DNA of 64,000 nt from Mucilaginibacter celer (GCF_003576455.2 NZ_CP032869.1:2914001-2978000), one strand, 5' to 3'. Positions 41,265 through 51,886 are shown, numbered from the stretch's first letter. The notes: generated by a model from the sequence alone, not told the origin. Program-made: numbers and translations.

Positions 41265-44180
41265 ATGAGCACTTTTATTGAGCAATACCAGGTACTTTTA
41301 AAAAAAGAGCGTCGTAAAGATTTGCTTCCGCTGCTGCAAACCCTGGATGTAGCCGGTAAAAAAGTTTTTTTGCCCGAGCTTAAAAAACTGGATACGGAGC
41401 ACTTTAAGTTTGGGATAATAGAAAAATCATTATCTGGCGGGGAACGGTATGGCTATAAATCTACCGATTTACAGCGCGAAATATTGGGTATTACCTTTTT
41501 TGTGGTTTATAACCGCAAAGAATTTGAAAAAGCCAACCCGGTTGATGTTATAAACAAAAAGGTACTGGATACCATACTGCCCTGGTATTGCCCCACCTGG
41601 TTTAGCGATTATATGAACCGCTTTGCCGATACAGAGTTTATCCCCTATTTTATTGATTATAGCTGGTACATGGAATTGGTTGAGGGCGGCTATGTAAGCG
41701 AATCGGCGCAGCTTATTGCCCGGATTTTGCCTCGTGCTATTTTTAAGCCCCTTGCGCGCGGAAAAAGTTACGAGCCGCAACAGCTTCTTGAACGGCCTGT
41801 TACCCTGCAAAAACATTTCTGGTACCTGTTTGAATATAGCAACGAAATTCATTGGGCCGACGAAAACGAACAATTCTGGATAAAAGCTATTCTTGATTTT
41901 ATAGGACGCGGACTTTTACCTCGTGCGGATGTGTTAAACGCTACCACGGCAGCCATTAACCGTAATTTTAACCAGAGCCTGTGTGGTTGGTTTGTTGAAC
42001 TTTTCATTCGGATTGAGCCTTCTAAAACAGAATTGCTTGATTTGCAACAGGTATTGCTGAATACATTTAACTCGCCACATTCCAAACCTGTAAACACGGC
42101 ACTGAAATATTTTAAAGATATAGCAGGTGATGAAGGTTTTGACGAAACCGGCTTTTTTGAACATTGTCCGCTGGTGCTCTCGTCCGAATCAAAAACAACC
42201 GTAACCAATGCCTTAATGATTTTGGAAAAACTGGCCAAAAAACATCCGGGTAAGCGGGAAGAAATTTGCATACTGGCCAGCCAGGCACTCCTTCACCAGG
42301 ATGATAAACTGCAGGTGCGTACCGCCAAACTCATTTCAAAATACGCCGATAGTGCTTCGTTAGACGTTTGGGAAGCGGTTTCGGCTTACCAGCAAGGTCT
42401 GCTTTTCGAGGCTAAAAATATCCTCGAACCTTTTTTAATGCCGGAGGAACCTACAGATGATTCGGAAGATTTTGTTGGTGTGCACGAACAACAGGATAGG
42501 CAGCCCATAGCTTTCCCTCAAAACTTTGATGAATTTGTATACCTGGCCAGCCAGGCTTTTGACCAGAACGAGGCTTATCATTTTGATCTGCTGCCGGCTG
42601 CCATCCTGAAGTTTCAGGACCAGATGACGGAGCAGAATATCAGGAAACTACTGCCTGCATTTCAGCGCGCATTTAAAACCATCAGCGGCGATTGGGTAAG
42701 CACCAGGGGTTACCTGGATAGCATGCTGGCCAAATTTATGCTCAGCTATGGTTTATTACTGATGGATTTTTACCCGGCTGCGGCACAATCGCTTAAAGAG
42801 CTTCACCAGGAGCATCGCAAAAAGATGGTCGAAAAAAAACAGGATCTCAAATGGTTTGACAGCGGCATCAAGGCATGGGAGGTATTCACACATTCAAAAG
42901 GGTACAAACCTCATAAGCATATTTTACTGAACGCATTTTGGGCGCTTGAACATAAACTTTGGGTTCCGCTACTCTCCACTCCTACTCATGAACCCAGCCT
43001 TGTGTCGATTGAAGAACTGATCAGGAGGATAAGCGTATACCAGGGCAAAAATACCCGGCCAGGCCTCATGGATTACCAGGTGGCGGTAATGCGTTCCTTT
43101 ATCGATAATAAAGAAGAAGCGCTTTCATTGGCTAACGGGCTTTTAAATGGCGAGTCGCGCGATTTAATCGGTTTTATTTTAGGAGAAGATCATCAACCCA
43201 ATCCGCAGCATCAACTCAAGCCGGTTTGGCTTGCTGCGGTTTTAACACACAGGCGCAGTTTGATACAACAATGGGCGGCGTACAGCAAATGGAATGAGGA
43301 ATATTTACTGGCCGGTTTCACCTGGTCGTCACTTGTAGAACATTACCAGGAAAAAAAGTATAACTACCAAAAGCAGAAATATGAAATGGTACCCGCTACC
43401 CGAAACGCGGTGATTGTATCCATCAACAAAACAGATACAAGTCCGGTTGCTTCGGGCATCAAAAGTTTGTGGAACAAACTCACGGGCCACAAAACCCTTG
43501 TAGCGTATGAGGAAGGTTATTTTGATTTTGCAGAGTTGAAATATAAATACATTACCGCCGAGCAAAATGACATTAAGCGCCTCATTTATTTAAGCCCCAA
43601 CTGGCCCGAGCATTGGTTGTGCTATGTTAACAAAGAATCTTTCCGCTACTTTGATCTGCAAGGCGAAACCGACAAAAAGCTTGTTATTTCGGCACAGGAA
43701 ACCTTAATGACTCTTAAGTATACCTACGGCGCTGCGAGTCATCTTTTTATTGGCACCTGCATGTTGCTTAATGATAAAACAGTACGTTCATACGCTGCCG
43801 AATTATGGATAAAAGGCGTTAAAGATCAAACTATAAACAGCAAACAACTGGGCGAAATTATAGGTAAGCACGAATATAACGGGCTTGCGCCTTTAAAACG
43901 GTTTACAGACTTGATCCTTTCGGGCATGCTGCATATTTCACCGGCTCATGATCGCGAACTTGAACAATTGCTGGCAGCCTGTATCAGCAACATGAATAAA
44001 AAACCTTTAAACAACACCAAAAAGCTTCTTGATATTTACCTTGAAGTATTGGCGGCCAATAAGCAGTCGGTTACGGATGAAAAGGTATTAGGCATGTTAA
44101 ACGAGTGGGAACAAACAGGCAGTAGTTTAACAACTGTTACCGGGCGCATTAAACAGGGGTTTTCGGGCAGTAAACAATAA
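41265..44180 (+). CDS. Large helical-repeat protein, DUF6493-like
   Basis: 971 residues, soluble, no signal peptide. It is dominated by helices and by repeated hydrophobic/charged patterns in the first 400 residues (for example LMILEKLAKKHPGKREEICILASQ, about residues 313-336), suggestive of HEAT- or TPR-like stacking. I assign it to DUF6493 on its size and on its place directly behind a SWIM gene; no catalytic motif is visible. It may be a scaffold. The two genes form a two-gene operon between the aspartate kinase terminator and the S9 peptidase gene, with a 12-base gap. Confidence 0.7.
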   Translation: MSTFIEQYQVLLKKERRKDLLPLLQTLDVAGKKVFLPELKKLDTEHFKFGIIEKSLSGGERYGYKSTDLQREILGITFFVVYNRKEFEKANPVDVINKKVLDTILPWYCPTWFSDYMNRFADTEFIPYFIDYSWYMELVEGGYVSESAQLIARILPRAIFKPLARGKSYEPQQLLERPVTLQKHFWYLFEYSNEIHWADENEQFWIKAILDFIGRGLLPRADVLNATTAAINRNFNQSLCGWFVELFIRIEPSKTELLDLQQVLLNTFNSPHSKPVNTALKYFKDIAGDEGFDETGFFEHCPLVLSSESKTTVTNALMILEKLAKKHPGKREEICILASQALLHQDDKLQVRTAKLISKYADSASLDVWEAVSAYQQGLLFEAKNILEPFLMPEEPTDDSEDFVGVHEQQDRQPIAFPQNFDEFVYLASQAFDQNEAYHFDLLPAAILKFQDQMTEQNIRKLLPAFQRAFKTISGDWVSTRGYLDSMLAKFMLSYGLLLMDFYPAAAQSLKELHQEHRKKMVEKKQDLKWFDSGIKAWEVFTHSKGYKPHKHILLNAFWALEHKLWVPLLSTPTHEPSLVSIEELIRRISVYQGKNTRPGLMDYQVAVMRSFIDNKEEALSLANGLLNGESRDLIGFILGEDHQPNPQHQLKPVWLAAVLTHRRSLIQQWAAYSKWNEEYLLAGFTWSSLVEHYQEKKYNYQKQKYEMVPATRNAVIVSINKTDTSPVASGIKSLWNKLTGHKTLVAYEEGYFDFAELKYKYITAEQNDIKRLIYLSPNWPEHWLCYVNKESFRYFDLQGETDKKLVISAQETLMTLKYTYGAASHLFIGTCMLLNDKTVRSYAAELWIKGVKDQTINSKQLGEIIGKHEYNGLAPLKRFTDLILSGMLHISPAHDRELEQLLAACISNMNKKPLNNTKKLLDIYLEVLAANKQSVTDEKVLGMLNEWEQTGSSLTTVTGRIKQGFSGSKQ

Positions 44181-44281
44181 AATACAATAGCATTTGTAGT
44201 GCGATCAATTGTAACATTCCTACAGCAAAACTTTTAAAACCCGCCGTTATTAAGCATATTTAGGTTTTACATGTGCCTGCT

Positions 44282-47095
44282 ATGCTTAAACATTTACTGT
44301 TTTTAATTGCTTTGTTTTTTGTTTCGCTTGATCTATCTGCCCAAAAAGCAGCAAAAAAACCTTTGGATCATTCTGTTTTTGACGGATGGCAAAGCGTTGC
44401 CGGGCAGCGGATCAGCAATGATGGTAAGTGGGTGGCTTATGTTATAAAACCGCAGCAGGGCGATGCAGAACTGGTTATTAAAGACGCAAAAAACAGTTCT
44501 ACACTCAAAATCGCACGTGCTGATACCGTAAAAATAACCGGCGATTCGAAATTTGCCGTATGCCTTATCCGCCCATTTTATAAAGACACCCGGCAGGCAA
44601 AAATCAAAAAGAAAAAGCAAGCCGACTTTCCTAAGGATACCCTTGGCATTATTCAATTGGGTTCAAATTCGGTTAGCAAGTTTCCGGCTATCCGCTCATT
44701 CAAAATAGCCGAAAATGCGCCGGTATTAGCTTACCTGGCAACCGCCGATACTATAAAGAAACCGGCCGCAGGTGATACCTCCCAAAAAGCCGTCGCTGCT
44801 ACCATTGCGCCATCCACTCCTGCGGGGGCTGACCTTACCATCAAAAAACTAACAGCTAAAACCGAACGGATTTTTAAACAGGTTACCGAATACCAGATCA
44901 GCAAAAACGGCAAATGGGTAGCCTTTGCAGTTAGCTCGTTGCCAAAGCAAAAGGATGTTATCGCCGGATTATATCTATTTGATACGGAAAGCAATACGGC
45001 AAAAAAGCTAAGCACAGGCAAAGGCAATTATCACAACATAACATTTGATGAGGCCGCGAGGCAATTAGCATTCTCGGCCGAAAAGAACCCCGAAAAAGCA
45101 TTAGTTAAACCTTTTAAACTGTACTATTACAATACAACCAAAGATACTGCCGAGGTGATCGCGGCCGAAGGTTCGGCAGGAGTACCAGATAAATGGGCGG
45201 TTAGTGGTGACGGTAAAATTAGCTTCAGTAAAAGCGGCGGCAATCTTTTTTTTGGCACCGCCCCTATCCCCAAACCAGCCGATACCACACTGGTTGATTT
45301 TGAGGTGGCTAAACTGGATATCTGGAATTATAAAGATGATTACCTGCAGCCCCAGCAACTCAAAAACCTGCAATCCGAATTAAAACGGAGCTATCTTGCT
45401 GTAATAAAACCCAATGACCTCTCCCCTAAAACGGTGCAGCTGGGCAGCAAGGCCATCCCCGAAATATTAACCGCCGAGAATAAAGATGCCCGCTATGTAT
45501 TAGGTGTTACTGACACCGGGGCCCGCGTATCCGCCCAGTGGGAAGGCGGCACCAAACAGCAGGCTATTTTAATTGATACCAAAAGTGGTAATCACCGGCT
45601 GGTTAATGGCGCTGCTTTCGCCCGTTATTACATTTCGCCGCATGGCAATTATGTTTTGTGGTTTGATGCAAAGCAGCAAAGCTGGTTTTGCTATACCATT
45701 GCTACCGGGCAGAACGTAAATTTAAGTAAATCCGCAGGTACTGCTATGGGAGATGAGCTTAATGATGTTCCGGGTTATCCCTCGGCCTATGGTTTGGCCG
45801 GTTGGACGGAGGGGGATAAAAGAGTGTTTATTTATGACAGGTATGATATCTGGAGCATTGACCCGGCTACAGGCGACGCGTTTAACTTTACCAATGGTAT
45901 CGGTCGTAAAAACAAGCTCATCATCCGGTACGATCAAACCGATCCGGAACAAAAATTTATCCCCCTAAACGAGCCAATGTGGCTGTTAACCCAAAACGAA
46001 GAGACTAAACAATGGGGCTATTATAAAAAAATGCCCGCCGGCCAAAATCCGCCCGAAAAGGTGGTAATGGCTCCCTTGAGTTATGATAATCTTTTAAAGG
46101 CAAAAAAAGCAGATACCTATATCTATACCAAGGCCAGCTATCAGTTATCGCCCGATCTGTATGCTTCGTCCGATTTAAAAAAGGAGATCAAACTGAGCGA
46201 TATCAACCCGCAACAAGATGAATATAACTGGGGCACCGCCGGGCTTGTAAAATGGACTACCCCAAAAGGCTATAAATCAACCGGAATATTATACAAACCC
46301 GAGGACTTTGATCCCACTAAAAAATACCCAATGGTGGTTTATTTTTATGAGAAACTATCCGACGGGCTTTACAATTACATTGCGCCGGCTCCTACTCCAT
46401 CCCGTCTTCCTATTTCGTTTTTTGTAAGTAATGGCTACCTGGTATTTGCACCCGATATCAGTTATCAAAACGGTCACCCGGGTGCTTCGGCGGTTGAGTT
46501 TATCAATTCGGGGGTCGAGGAGTTGAAGAAAAACAGTTGGGTTGATGCCGCACATATTGGCATACAAGGTCAAAGCTGGGGAGGTTACCAGGTGGCTTAT
46601 CTCATCACCCAAACTAATATGTATGCTGCGGCCTGGGCTGGCGCACCGGTAGTGAATATGACATCGGCCTATGGCGGTATACGCTGGGAATCTGGTCTGA
46701 ACAGGCAATTTCAGTACGAAAAATCGCAAAGCCGCATCGGTGCCACCCTTTGGGAAAAACCAGAGCTTTATCTCGAAAATTCGCCGCTGTTTCAGTTACC
46801 CAAAGTAAAAACTCCGGTGATGATCATGAGCAACGATGCCGATGGTGCCGTGCCCTGGTATCAAGGTATTGAAATGTTTACCGCACTGCGCCGCTTAGGC
46901 AAACCGGTATGGCTGCTGCAATATAATGGCGAGGCGCATAACCTTGTGCTACGCCAAAACCGCAAGGATATCACCATCCGCGAACAGCAGTTTTTTGATC
47001 ATTTTTTAAAAGGAGCGCCGATGCCGGTTTGGATGGATAAGGGTGTTCCGGCTGTTGATAAGGGGAAGGATTGGGGTTTGGAGATGAGTCAGTAG
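44282..47095 (+). CDS. S9 family serine peptidase (prolyl oligopeptidase/acylaminoacyl peptidase type), exported
   Basis: 937 residues from ATG 44282 (a GTG at 44273 in frame is rejected). A signal peptide (MLKHLLFLIALFFVSLDLSAQ) is followed by a large N-terminal WD-like beta-propeller region (about residues 40-640; DGWQSVAGQRISNDGKWVAY, YRISPHGNYVLW-like repeats). The C-terminal alpha/beta-hydrolase has the catalytic serine in GIQGQSWGGYQVAYL, aspartate in SNDADGAVPWYQG and histidine in YNGEAHNL. It cleaves short peptides, probably in the periplasm. It is larger than most S9 proteins (about 700-800) because the propeller carries extra inserts, including an alanine/threonine-rich stretch (about residues 160-195). 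Confidence 0.9.
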   Translation: MLKHLLFLIALFFVSLDLSAQKAAKKPLDHSVFDGWQSVAGQRISNDGKWVAYVIKPQQGDAELVIKDAKNSSTLKIARADTVKITGDSKFAVCLIRPFYKDTRQAKIKKKKQADFPKDTLGIIQLGSNSVSKFPAIRSFKIAENAPVLAYLATADTIKKPAAGDTSQKAVAATIAPSTPAGADLTIKKLTAKTERIFKQVTEYQISKNGKWVAFAVSSLPKQKDVIAGLYLFDTESNTAKKLSTGKGNYHNITFDEAARQLAFSAEKNPEKALVKPFKLYYYNTTKDTAEVIAAEGSAGVPDKWAVSGDGKISFSKSGGNLFFGTAPIPKPADTTLVDFEVAKLDIWNYKDDYLQPQQLKNLQSELKRSYLAVIKPNDLSPKTVQLGSKAIPEILTAENKDARYVLGVTDTGARVSAQWEGGTKQQAILIDTKSGNHRLVNGAAFARYYISPHGNYVLWFDAKQQSWFCYTIATGQNVNLSKSAGTAMGDELNDVPGYPSAYGLAGWTEGDKRVFIYDRYDIWSIDPATGDAFNFTNGIGRKNKLIIRYDQTDPEQKFIPLNEPMWLLTQNEETKQWGYYKKMPAGQNPPEKVVMAPLSYDNLLKAKKADTYIYTKASYQLSPDLYASSDLKKEIKLSDINPQQDEYNWGTAGLVKWTTPKGYKSTGILYKPEDFDPTKKYPMVVYFYEKLSDGLYNYIAPAPTPSRLPISFFVSNGYLVFAPDISYQNGHPGASAVEFINSGVEELKKNSWVDAAHIGIQGQSWGGYQVAYLITQTNMYAAAWAGAPVVNMTSAYGGIRWESGLNRQFQYEKSQSRIGATLWEKPELYLENSPLFQLPKVKTPVMIMSNDADGAVPWYQGIEMFTALRRLGKPVWLLQYNGEAHNLVLRQNRKDITIREQQFFDHFLKGAPMPVWMDKGVPAVDKGKDWGLEMSQ

Positions 47096-47181
47096 TTCTA
47101 AGTCCGAAGTCTTAAGTCTTGAGTCGAAATTGATGATGTCTGCTTTGTTAACTTGAAACTCCCCACTTAAGACTTAGAACT
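47094..47181. repeat. Inverted repeat between convergent S9 and priA genes
   Basis: AGTTCTAAGTC (47094-47104) is inverted as GACTTAGAACT (47171-47181), with further AAGTCTTAAGTC-type short repeats between. The 103-base gap between the genes has no clean T-run stem. Confidence 0.55.
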
Positions 47182-47198
47182 TTCGACTTAAGGCTCCC

Positions 47199-49691
47199 CT
47201 AATACGGATCAACATCCGGCTGCACAATACTTCCGGTGCTTAGTTTTGTGGTTTGAAATTGCGTGATCACATCCCTCAAAACAGATTTGGCTTTCACTAT
47301 CGAGATGCCATCCTTTTCAAACTTGAGCATAATGCTCTGGATGTAATAATTACGGATGCGGCTCACCAACGGCGGCTCCGGACCGATCACCCGTTCACCA
47401 AAATGCTCGCGCAGCCGTGTGGCGAGATATATGGCCTGGTTGGCCAGCACATCGGGATTTTTATGTTTGATATCGAGGTTGATAATGCGGTAAAACGGTG
47501 GGTATTTAAAACTGCGTCGCTCTTCCATCTCGGTAAAATACAAATCGGCGTAATTATTATCTATCACCTGCTTCAGCACCCTATGGTAAATATCATAGGT
47601 TTGCACAACCACTTTACCCTGCTTACCGCGCCGGCCTGCACGGCCACTAACCTGGGCCAGTAACTGGTAACCACGTTCGTTTGCCCGGTAATCCGGAAAC
47701 TTGAGCAGGCTATCGGCGTTGATGATCCCTATCAATGTAACGTCGGAAAAATCCAGGCCCTTGGCTACCATCTGAGTACCGACGAGGATATCGATCTTTT
47801 TCTCTTCGAGATTATTGAGGATAGTTTGCAATGAATTTCGCGACCGCGTAGTATCCAGATCCATCCGCGCAATGCGGGCCTCGGGTAGTAAAACGCTCAG
47901 CTCATCTTCAATTTTTTCGGTGCCGAAGCCTTTGTATTCGAGGTGAGTCGAGCCGCAGGCCGGGCAAATATTGGGCGTGTCTTCCTTGTAGCCACAATAA
48001 TGGCAATGCAGTTTACCGCTGCTTTTATGGTAGGTAAGGCTTACATCGCAATTGATACATTTGGGCGTGTAAGCGCAGATCTTACACATTAAAATAGGCG
48101 CATAACCCCGGCGATTTTGAAATAATATCACCTGCTCCTTATTTTCCAGCGCCTGTTTTATACCATCCATCAGCACACTTGTAAAGTGCGACTGGATAGT
48201 TTTTTGTTTGGTTTCCGCGGCTATACTCACCACGTCAACTACAGGCAGCTCAACGCCGCCGAATCTTTCGGTCAGCTCAACAAAACCATATTTATGGGTG
48301 CGGGCATTATAATAACTCTCAAACGATGGGGTTGCCGAACCCAACAGTACTTTACTGTTGTGGCGGTTTGCTAAAAATATGGCGGCATCGCGGGCATTGT
48401 AACGGGGGGCAGGATCATATTGCTTGTATGATGTTTCGTGCTCTTCATCAACAATAATCAAACCCAAATCATTAAAAGGCAAAAATACCGACGACCGCGC
48501 GCCGAGCACTATTTTATATTCGCCGCTCAGCACCTTTTGCCAAACCTCCACCCTTTCGTTATCATTAAAACGCGAGTGATAAACACCAATATCAGCGCCG
48601 AAATACATTCGCAAACGCTCGATAATATGCGTGGTAAGTGCAATTTCGGGCAGCAGGTAAAGTACCTGCCTGCCGTTGCGCACCATCTCTTCAATCAACC
48701 GGATATAGATCTGCGTTTTACCTGATGAGGTAACACCATGCAACAGGGTAACATCTTTTTCCTTAAACCGGGTGCGGATACTTTGCAGTACTTCGGTTTG
48801 TTGCTCGCTTAATTCGAAAGTATTGCCGGCCTCATCATCCTCTTCAAAATGTAAACGGCTAACATTCCTGTCTTCGGCAAAAAGAATATCTTTTTCAATC
48901 AGTGATTTGATACTCGATTCGCCTGCACCACTCTCCTCAATCAGTTCGTTTTTGGTGATATTTTTTTGATGACGCGAAAGTTTGATATAGGCCAGCAAAG
49001 CATCAGCCTGCTTAGGTGCCCGTTTTTCCAATATCGGAAACAATTCGCGAAGATTCTCGGGATTATTGTAAACCGGGTTAAGGATAATGAATGTCCGTCG
49101 CCGTGGTTTATAACGGTCGCTTACTTCTTCCGAGATATTGATGATGTTTTTTTCAAACATTTGCTTCAATATCGGCATCACTGTTTTTTGCCCAAGCAGT
49201 TTGGCAATATCACTAACCGTAAGTTCGGGTTGTATTTCGAGGGCCTCAACAATTAAAAACTCCTTATCGTGTAAGTTAGCCTTATCAATTTCGTATTCGG
49301 GGTTAAGTACAATTTTAGTTTCGCTGGCCAGTTTTAAGGCTGCAGGCAATGCCGCGTTCATTACTTCGCCTGTGTTGCACATATAGTAATCGGCCAGCCA
49401 TTCCCAAAACTCCAGTTGCCGGGGGGTTACTACCGGGCGGTCGTCAAGAATCTCGATGATATATTTAGCTTCATATTTTTCGGGAGCCAGTTCGCTAAGG
49501 CTTTTAACTATGGCTGTATAGAGTTTGCTTTTGCCAAATTGCACTACTACCCTTTTACCAATGGCAATGGCATCATTTTGCTCGTAAGGTACCCGGTAAG
49601 TATAATTTTTTGAAATAGCCAGCGGTAAAATCACTTCGGCAAAAAGTGTTTTACGATCGGTATGTTCAATATCGGCAGCAAATTCAAGCAT
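47199..49691 (-). CDS. priA: Primosomal protein N' (replication restart helicase)
   Basis: 830 residues. A 3'-5' superfamily 2 helicase that reloads the replisome at collapsed forks. Walker A GVTSSGKTQIYIRL, the DEAH-type box VDEEHETSYKQYDPAPRYNARD (spanning about residues 418-439), and eight zinc-binding cysteines in CKICAYTPKCINCDVS and LHCHYCGYKEDTPNICPACGS. It begins with the usual 3'-end-binding domain. The length exceeds the E. coli protein (732) because of insertions in the first half (about residues 130-280). It is the upstream neighbour of a DUF423 gene on the same strand. Confidence 0.97.
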   Translation of the reverse strand: MLEFAADIEHTDRKTLFAEVILPLAISKNYTYRVPYEQNDAIAIGKRVVVQFGKSKLYTAIVKSLSELAPEKYEAKYIIEILDDRPVVTPRQLEFWEWLADYYMCNTGEVMNAALPAALKLASETKIVLNPEYEIDKANLHDKEFLIVEALEIQPELTVSDIAKLLGQKTVMPILKQMFEKNIINISEEVSDRYKPRRRTFIILNPVYNNPENLRELFPILEKRAPKQADALLAYIKLSRHQKNITKNELIEESGAGESSIKSLIEKDILFAEDRNVSRLHFEEDDEAGNTFELSEQQTEVLQSIRTRFKEKDVTLLHGVTSSGKTQIYIRLIEEMVRNGRQVLYLLPEIALTTHIIERLRMYFGADIGVYHSRFNDNERVEVWQKVLSGEYKIVLGARSSVFLPFNDLGLIIVDEEHETSYKQYDPAPRYNARDAAIFLANRHNSKVLLGSATPSFESYYNARTHKYGFVELTERFGGVELPVVDVVSIAAETKQKTIQSHFTSVLMDGIKQALENKEQVILFQNRRGYAPILMCKICAYTPKCINCDVSLTYHKSSGKLHCHYCGYKEDTPNICPACGSTHLEYKGFGTEKIEDELSVLLPEARIARMDLDTTRSRNSLQTILNNLEEKKIDILVGTQMVAKGLDFSDVTLIGIINADSLLKFPDYRANERGYQLLAQVSGRAGRRGKQGKVVVQTYDIYHRVLKQVIDNNYADLYFTEMEERRSFKYPPFYRIINLDIKHKNPDVLANQAIYLATRLREHFGERVIGPEPPLVSRIRNYYIQSIMLKFEKDGISIVKAKSVLRDVITQFQTTKLSTGSIVQPDVDPY

Positions 49692-49697
49692 GTAATA

Positions 49698-50087
49698 TTA
49701 TTTGGTACGGATAGCGGCCAGGCCCAGCATCAGCCAGCCTAAAATAAACAACAAACCACCAACCGGCGTAATCGGCCCCATTACGTTCAGCCAGCTCCAG
49801 CCGAGCAAATCACGACACGAGAGCAGGTATAACGAACCTGAAAAAAGGATGATACCGAATGTAAAAAGGTAATGCGCTGCCGAGATCAGTCCGCCATCCC
49901 GCTTACCGGCAAAAGCAGCCAGGAATAACAAGGCAAATACATGATAAAAATTATATTGTACAGCGGTATGCCAAACCTCAAGCTGTGAAGGCAATAAATG
50001 GTTTTTTAAACCATGAGCACCAAAAGCCCCGGTTATAACGGCAAGCATACCAAAAAACGAGGCGGTGATAACTATTTGTTTGTTCAT
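49698..50087 (-). CDS. DUF423 family membrane protein
   Basis: 129 residues from the ATG at 50087 (MNKQIVITASFFGMLAVITGAFGAHGL). Four membrane helices; the first segment carries the family mark TGAFGAHGLK, and FALLFLAAFAG, FGIILFSGSLYLL and GPITPVGGLLFILGW follow. An integral inner-membrane protein of unknown function, common in bacteria (E. coli YgdD family). It lies 6 bases before priA on the same strand, so the two may be co-transcribed. Confidence 0.9.
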   Translation of the reverse strand: MNKQIVITASFFGMLAVITGAFGAHGLKNHLLPSQLEVWHTAVQYNFYHVFALLFLAAFAGKRDGGLISAAHYLFTFGIILFSGSLYLLSCRDLLGWSWLNVMGPITPVGGLLFILGWLMLGLAAIRTK

Positions 50088-50173
50088 GCAGATATAAAAA
50101 GCTAAGTTAACCAATTGAAAGTATTACTTTAACTGCGCGGGGTAAAATTCTATATTTGCTACGCAACCCACCT

Positions 50174-51757
50174 ATGAAACGACTGATTGCTACCACTATA
50201 TTTTTGATTATAGCTACTGTGCTGGTTACGGTATTATATTTCAAAAATCTGAGTCCGCCGGGGGTACGCACCGGCGAGGTTATGCACAGTATCCCGGCCA
50301 ATGCCGTTGCCATATTTGAGTTTAATAACGAAAAGGGCTTTTACGATATTTTTAACGGCAGTGCGCTGCTAAAAAACTTTGTTGGCGAAGAAAAATTATC
50401 CGATCTGGATACACTGCGCAAGCTGCTCATTGCATCGCCCCAACTCAATCAGTTTTTTGATGGTCAAAACATTTTTGTTTCATTGCACCCGGCAAACAAC
50501 GAGGATATTAACCTATTGATAACGGCAAGAGCCTCAAAAACCTTTAATGCTGCCATGTTTACTACTTTAACCGGCGCTGCCAAATCAGCACTGCAAATAG
50601 CCCCCATGCAGATAGCCGCAAGCCAGGGTTATAATATCTTTATCAAACAGCTCGACAAACATTTTTATATCCTTAAAAAAGGCGGCAATATATTTTCGGG
50701 CAGTTTTTCGAAAGACCTTATTGACCATAGCGCCATCGAAGATAAAAACAAAAACAACTTCGTACCGCTGCCCGAGCAGCAGAACGCCAATTCGCTTGCC
50801 GAACTTTATGTTAATTATAGCCAATTCGACCCGCTATTTAACCAACTGTTTTTTAATAAGAATACCGATATTTTTAAAAGCTTCAGGTTATTACCTGCCT
50901 TTGGCGCCTTAACATTAAATTATAAAAGCGATGCGCTCATGTTTAATGGTTTCAGCAAACAACAAGGCAATGCAACAAGTTATTTAAACCTTTTTTTGGC
51001 ACAGCAACCCATAGTTAATCACTTAAAAGACATCTTCCCTTCAACAACGGCTTACAGCACCAGCTTTGCCATCTCGGATGCTGTAAAGTTTACCTCCGAT
51101 CTGGCCAACTGGCAAAACAAAGCCGGAGTTGGAGCAGAACGCGACAAACTGCTGGCCGATGTAAAAGCGAACGCCGGCCTGTTTTTGCAGCCCGAGTTTG
51201 ATAATTTATTGGGTAATGAGTTTGCAGTTGTTACTACCCGTTATTTCGAAAAGTTTGCCATTATTTCGGTTAAAGACGGCACTAAACTACTACCGCTGAT
51301 GATGAACATCAGCAACATGGTTACCGATAAGGTGGGCCAGTTTAATTATGAAAAACTGCCTTTCTTTTTACTGGGCGATGCTTTCAGTATTTTCAGGAAG
51401 CCTTATTTTATCATCCTGGATAACTACCTGGTGCTGGCGGCTTCTGTTTCGGAGCTGGAGAGTTATTACGATACCTACATCAACCGGAAATTTATTGGTA
51501 AAACAGACCAGTTTACCCGTTTTGATAACTTGCTGGCCGAACGTAGCAACGTGGCCTTTTTTGTACACTTTAAAAACATGCAGCCGATTTTGAAACGCGA
51601 CCTAAAACCGGCTTTTTTTGATGATTTTGAAAACAGCCGCTATGGCTGGAAAAACTACTATGCTGCGGCCTACCAACTGGCCACATCCGACAAGGAATTT
51701 TACACCAATTTTTGCATGCAGCTCAGCATTCCTGATAGTAGTGCGATAAAAAATTAA
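50174..51757 (+). CDS. Hypothetical membrane-anchored protein, DUF3352-like
   Basis: 527 residues from ATG 50174. One N-terminal hydrophobic segment (about residues 5-22: TTIFLIIATVLVTVLYF) anchors or exports it; the rest is a soluble domain with repeated alternating hydrophobic strands. Phrases such as GEVMHSIPANAVAIFEFNN (about 36-54) and NVAFFVHFKNMQPILKR look like the DUF3352 family, large periplasmic proteins of unknown role. There are no catalytic motifs that I recognise. The assignment rests on overall pattern only. Confidence 0.6.
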   Translation: MKRLIATTIFLIIATVLVTVLYFKNLSPPGVRTGEVMHSIPANAVAIFEFNNEKGFYDIFNGSALLKNFVGEEKLSDLDTLRKLLIASPQLNQFFDGQNIFVSLHPANNEDINLLITARASKTFNAAMFTTLTGAAKSALQIAPMQIAASQGYNIFIKQLDKHFYILKKGGNIFSGSFSKDLIDHSAIEDKNKNNFVPLPEQQNANSLAELYVNYSQFDPLFNQLFFNKNTDIFKSFRLLPAFGALTLNYKSDALMFNGFSKQQGNATSYLNLFLAQQPIVNHLKDIFPSTTAYSTSFAISDAVKFTSDLANWQNKAGVGAERDKLLADVKANAGLFLQPEFDNLLGNEFAVVTTRYFEKFAIISVKDGTKLLPLMMNISNMVTDKVGQFNYEKLPFFLLGDAFSIFRKPYFIILDNYLVLAASVSELESYYDTYINRKFIGKTDQFTRFDNLLAERSNVAFFVHFKNMQPILKRDLKPAFFDDFENSRYGWKNYYAAAYQLATSDKEFYTNFCMQLSIPDSSAIKN

Positions 51758-51836
51758 ATTTATAGGGTATTTGCAAAACAATAACCCGCTAATCTCGTAA
51801 AACTACTAAAGTAAAAATTTAACAGTTTTACCTGTA

Positions 51837-51863
51837 CTCCATTTCGTTTTTTATAAAATGGAG
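51837..51863 (+). promoter_or_regulatory. Hairpin just upstream of the DUF5723-like gene
   Basis: CTCCATTT (51837-51844) pairs with AAATGGAG (51856-51863) around a T-rich loop. It could fold in the leader of the next gene or act as a weak terminator for the preceding gene; the T-run is inside the loop, so neither role is sure. Confidence 0.4.
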
Positions 51864-51886
51864 AGCAAAGGTAGTTATGCTACAAT

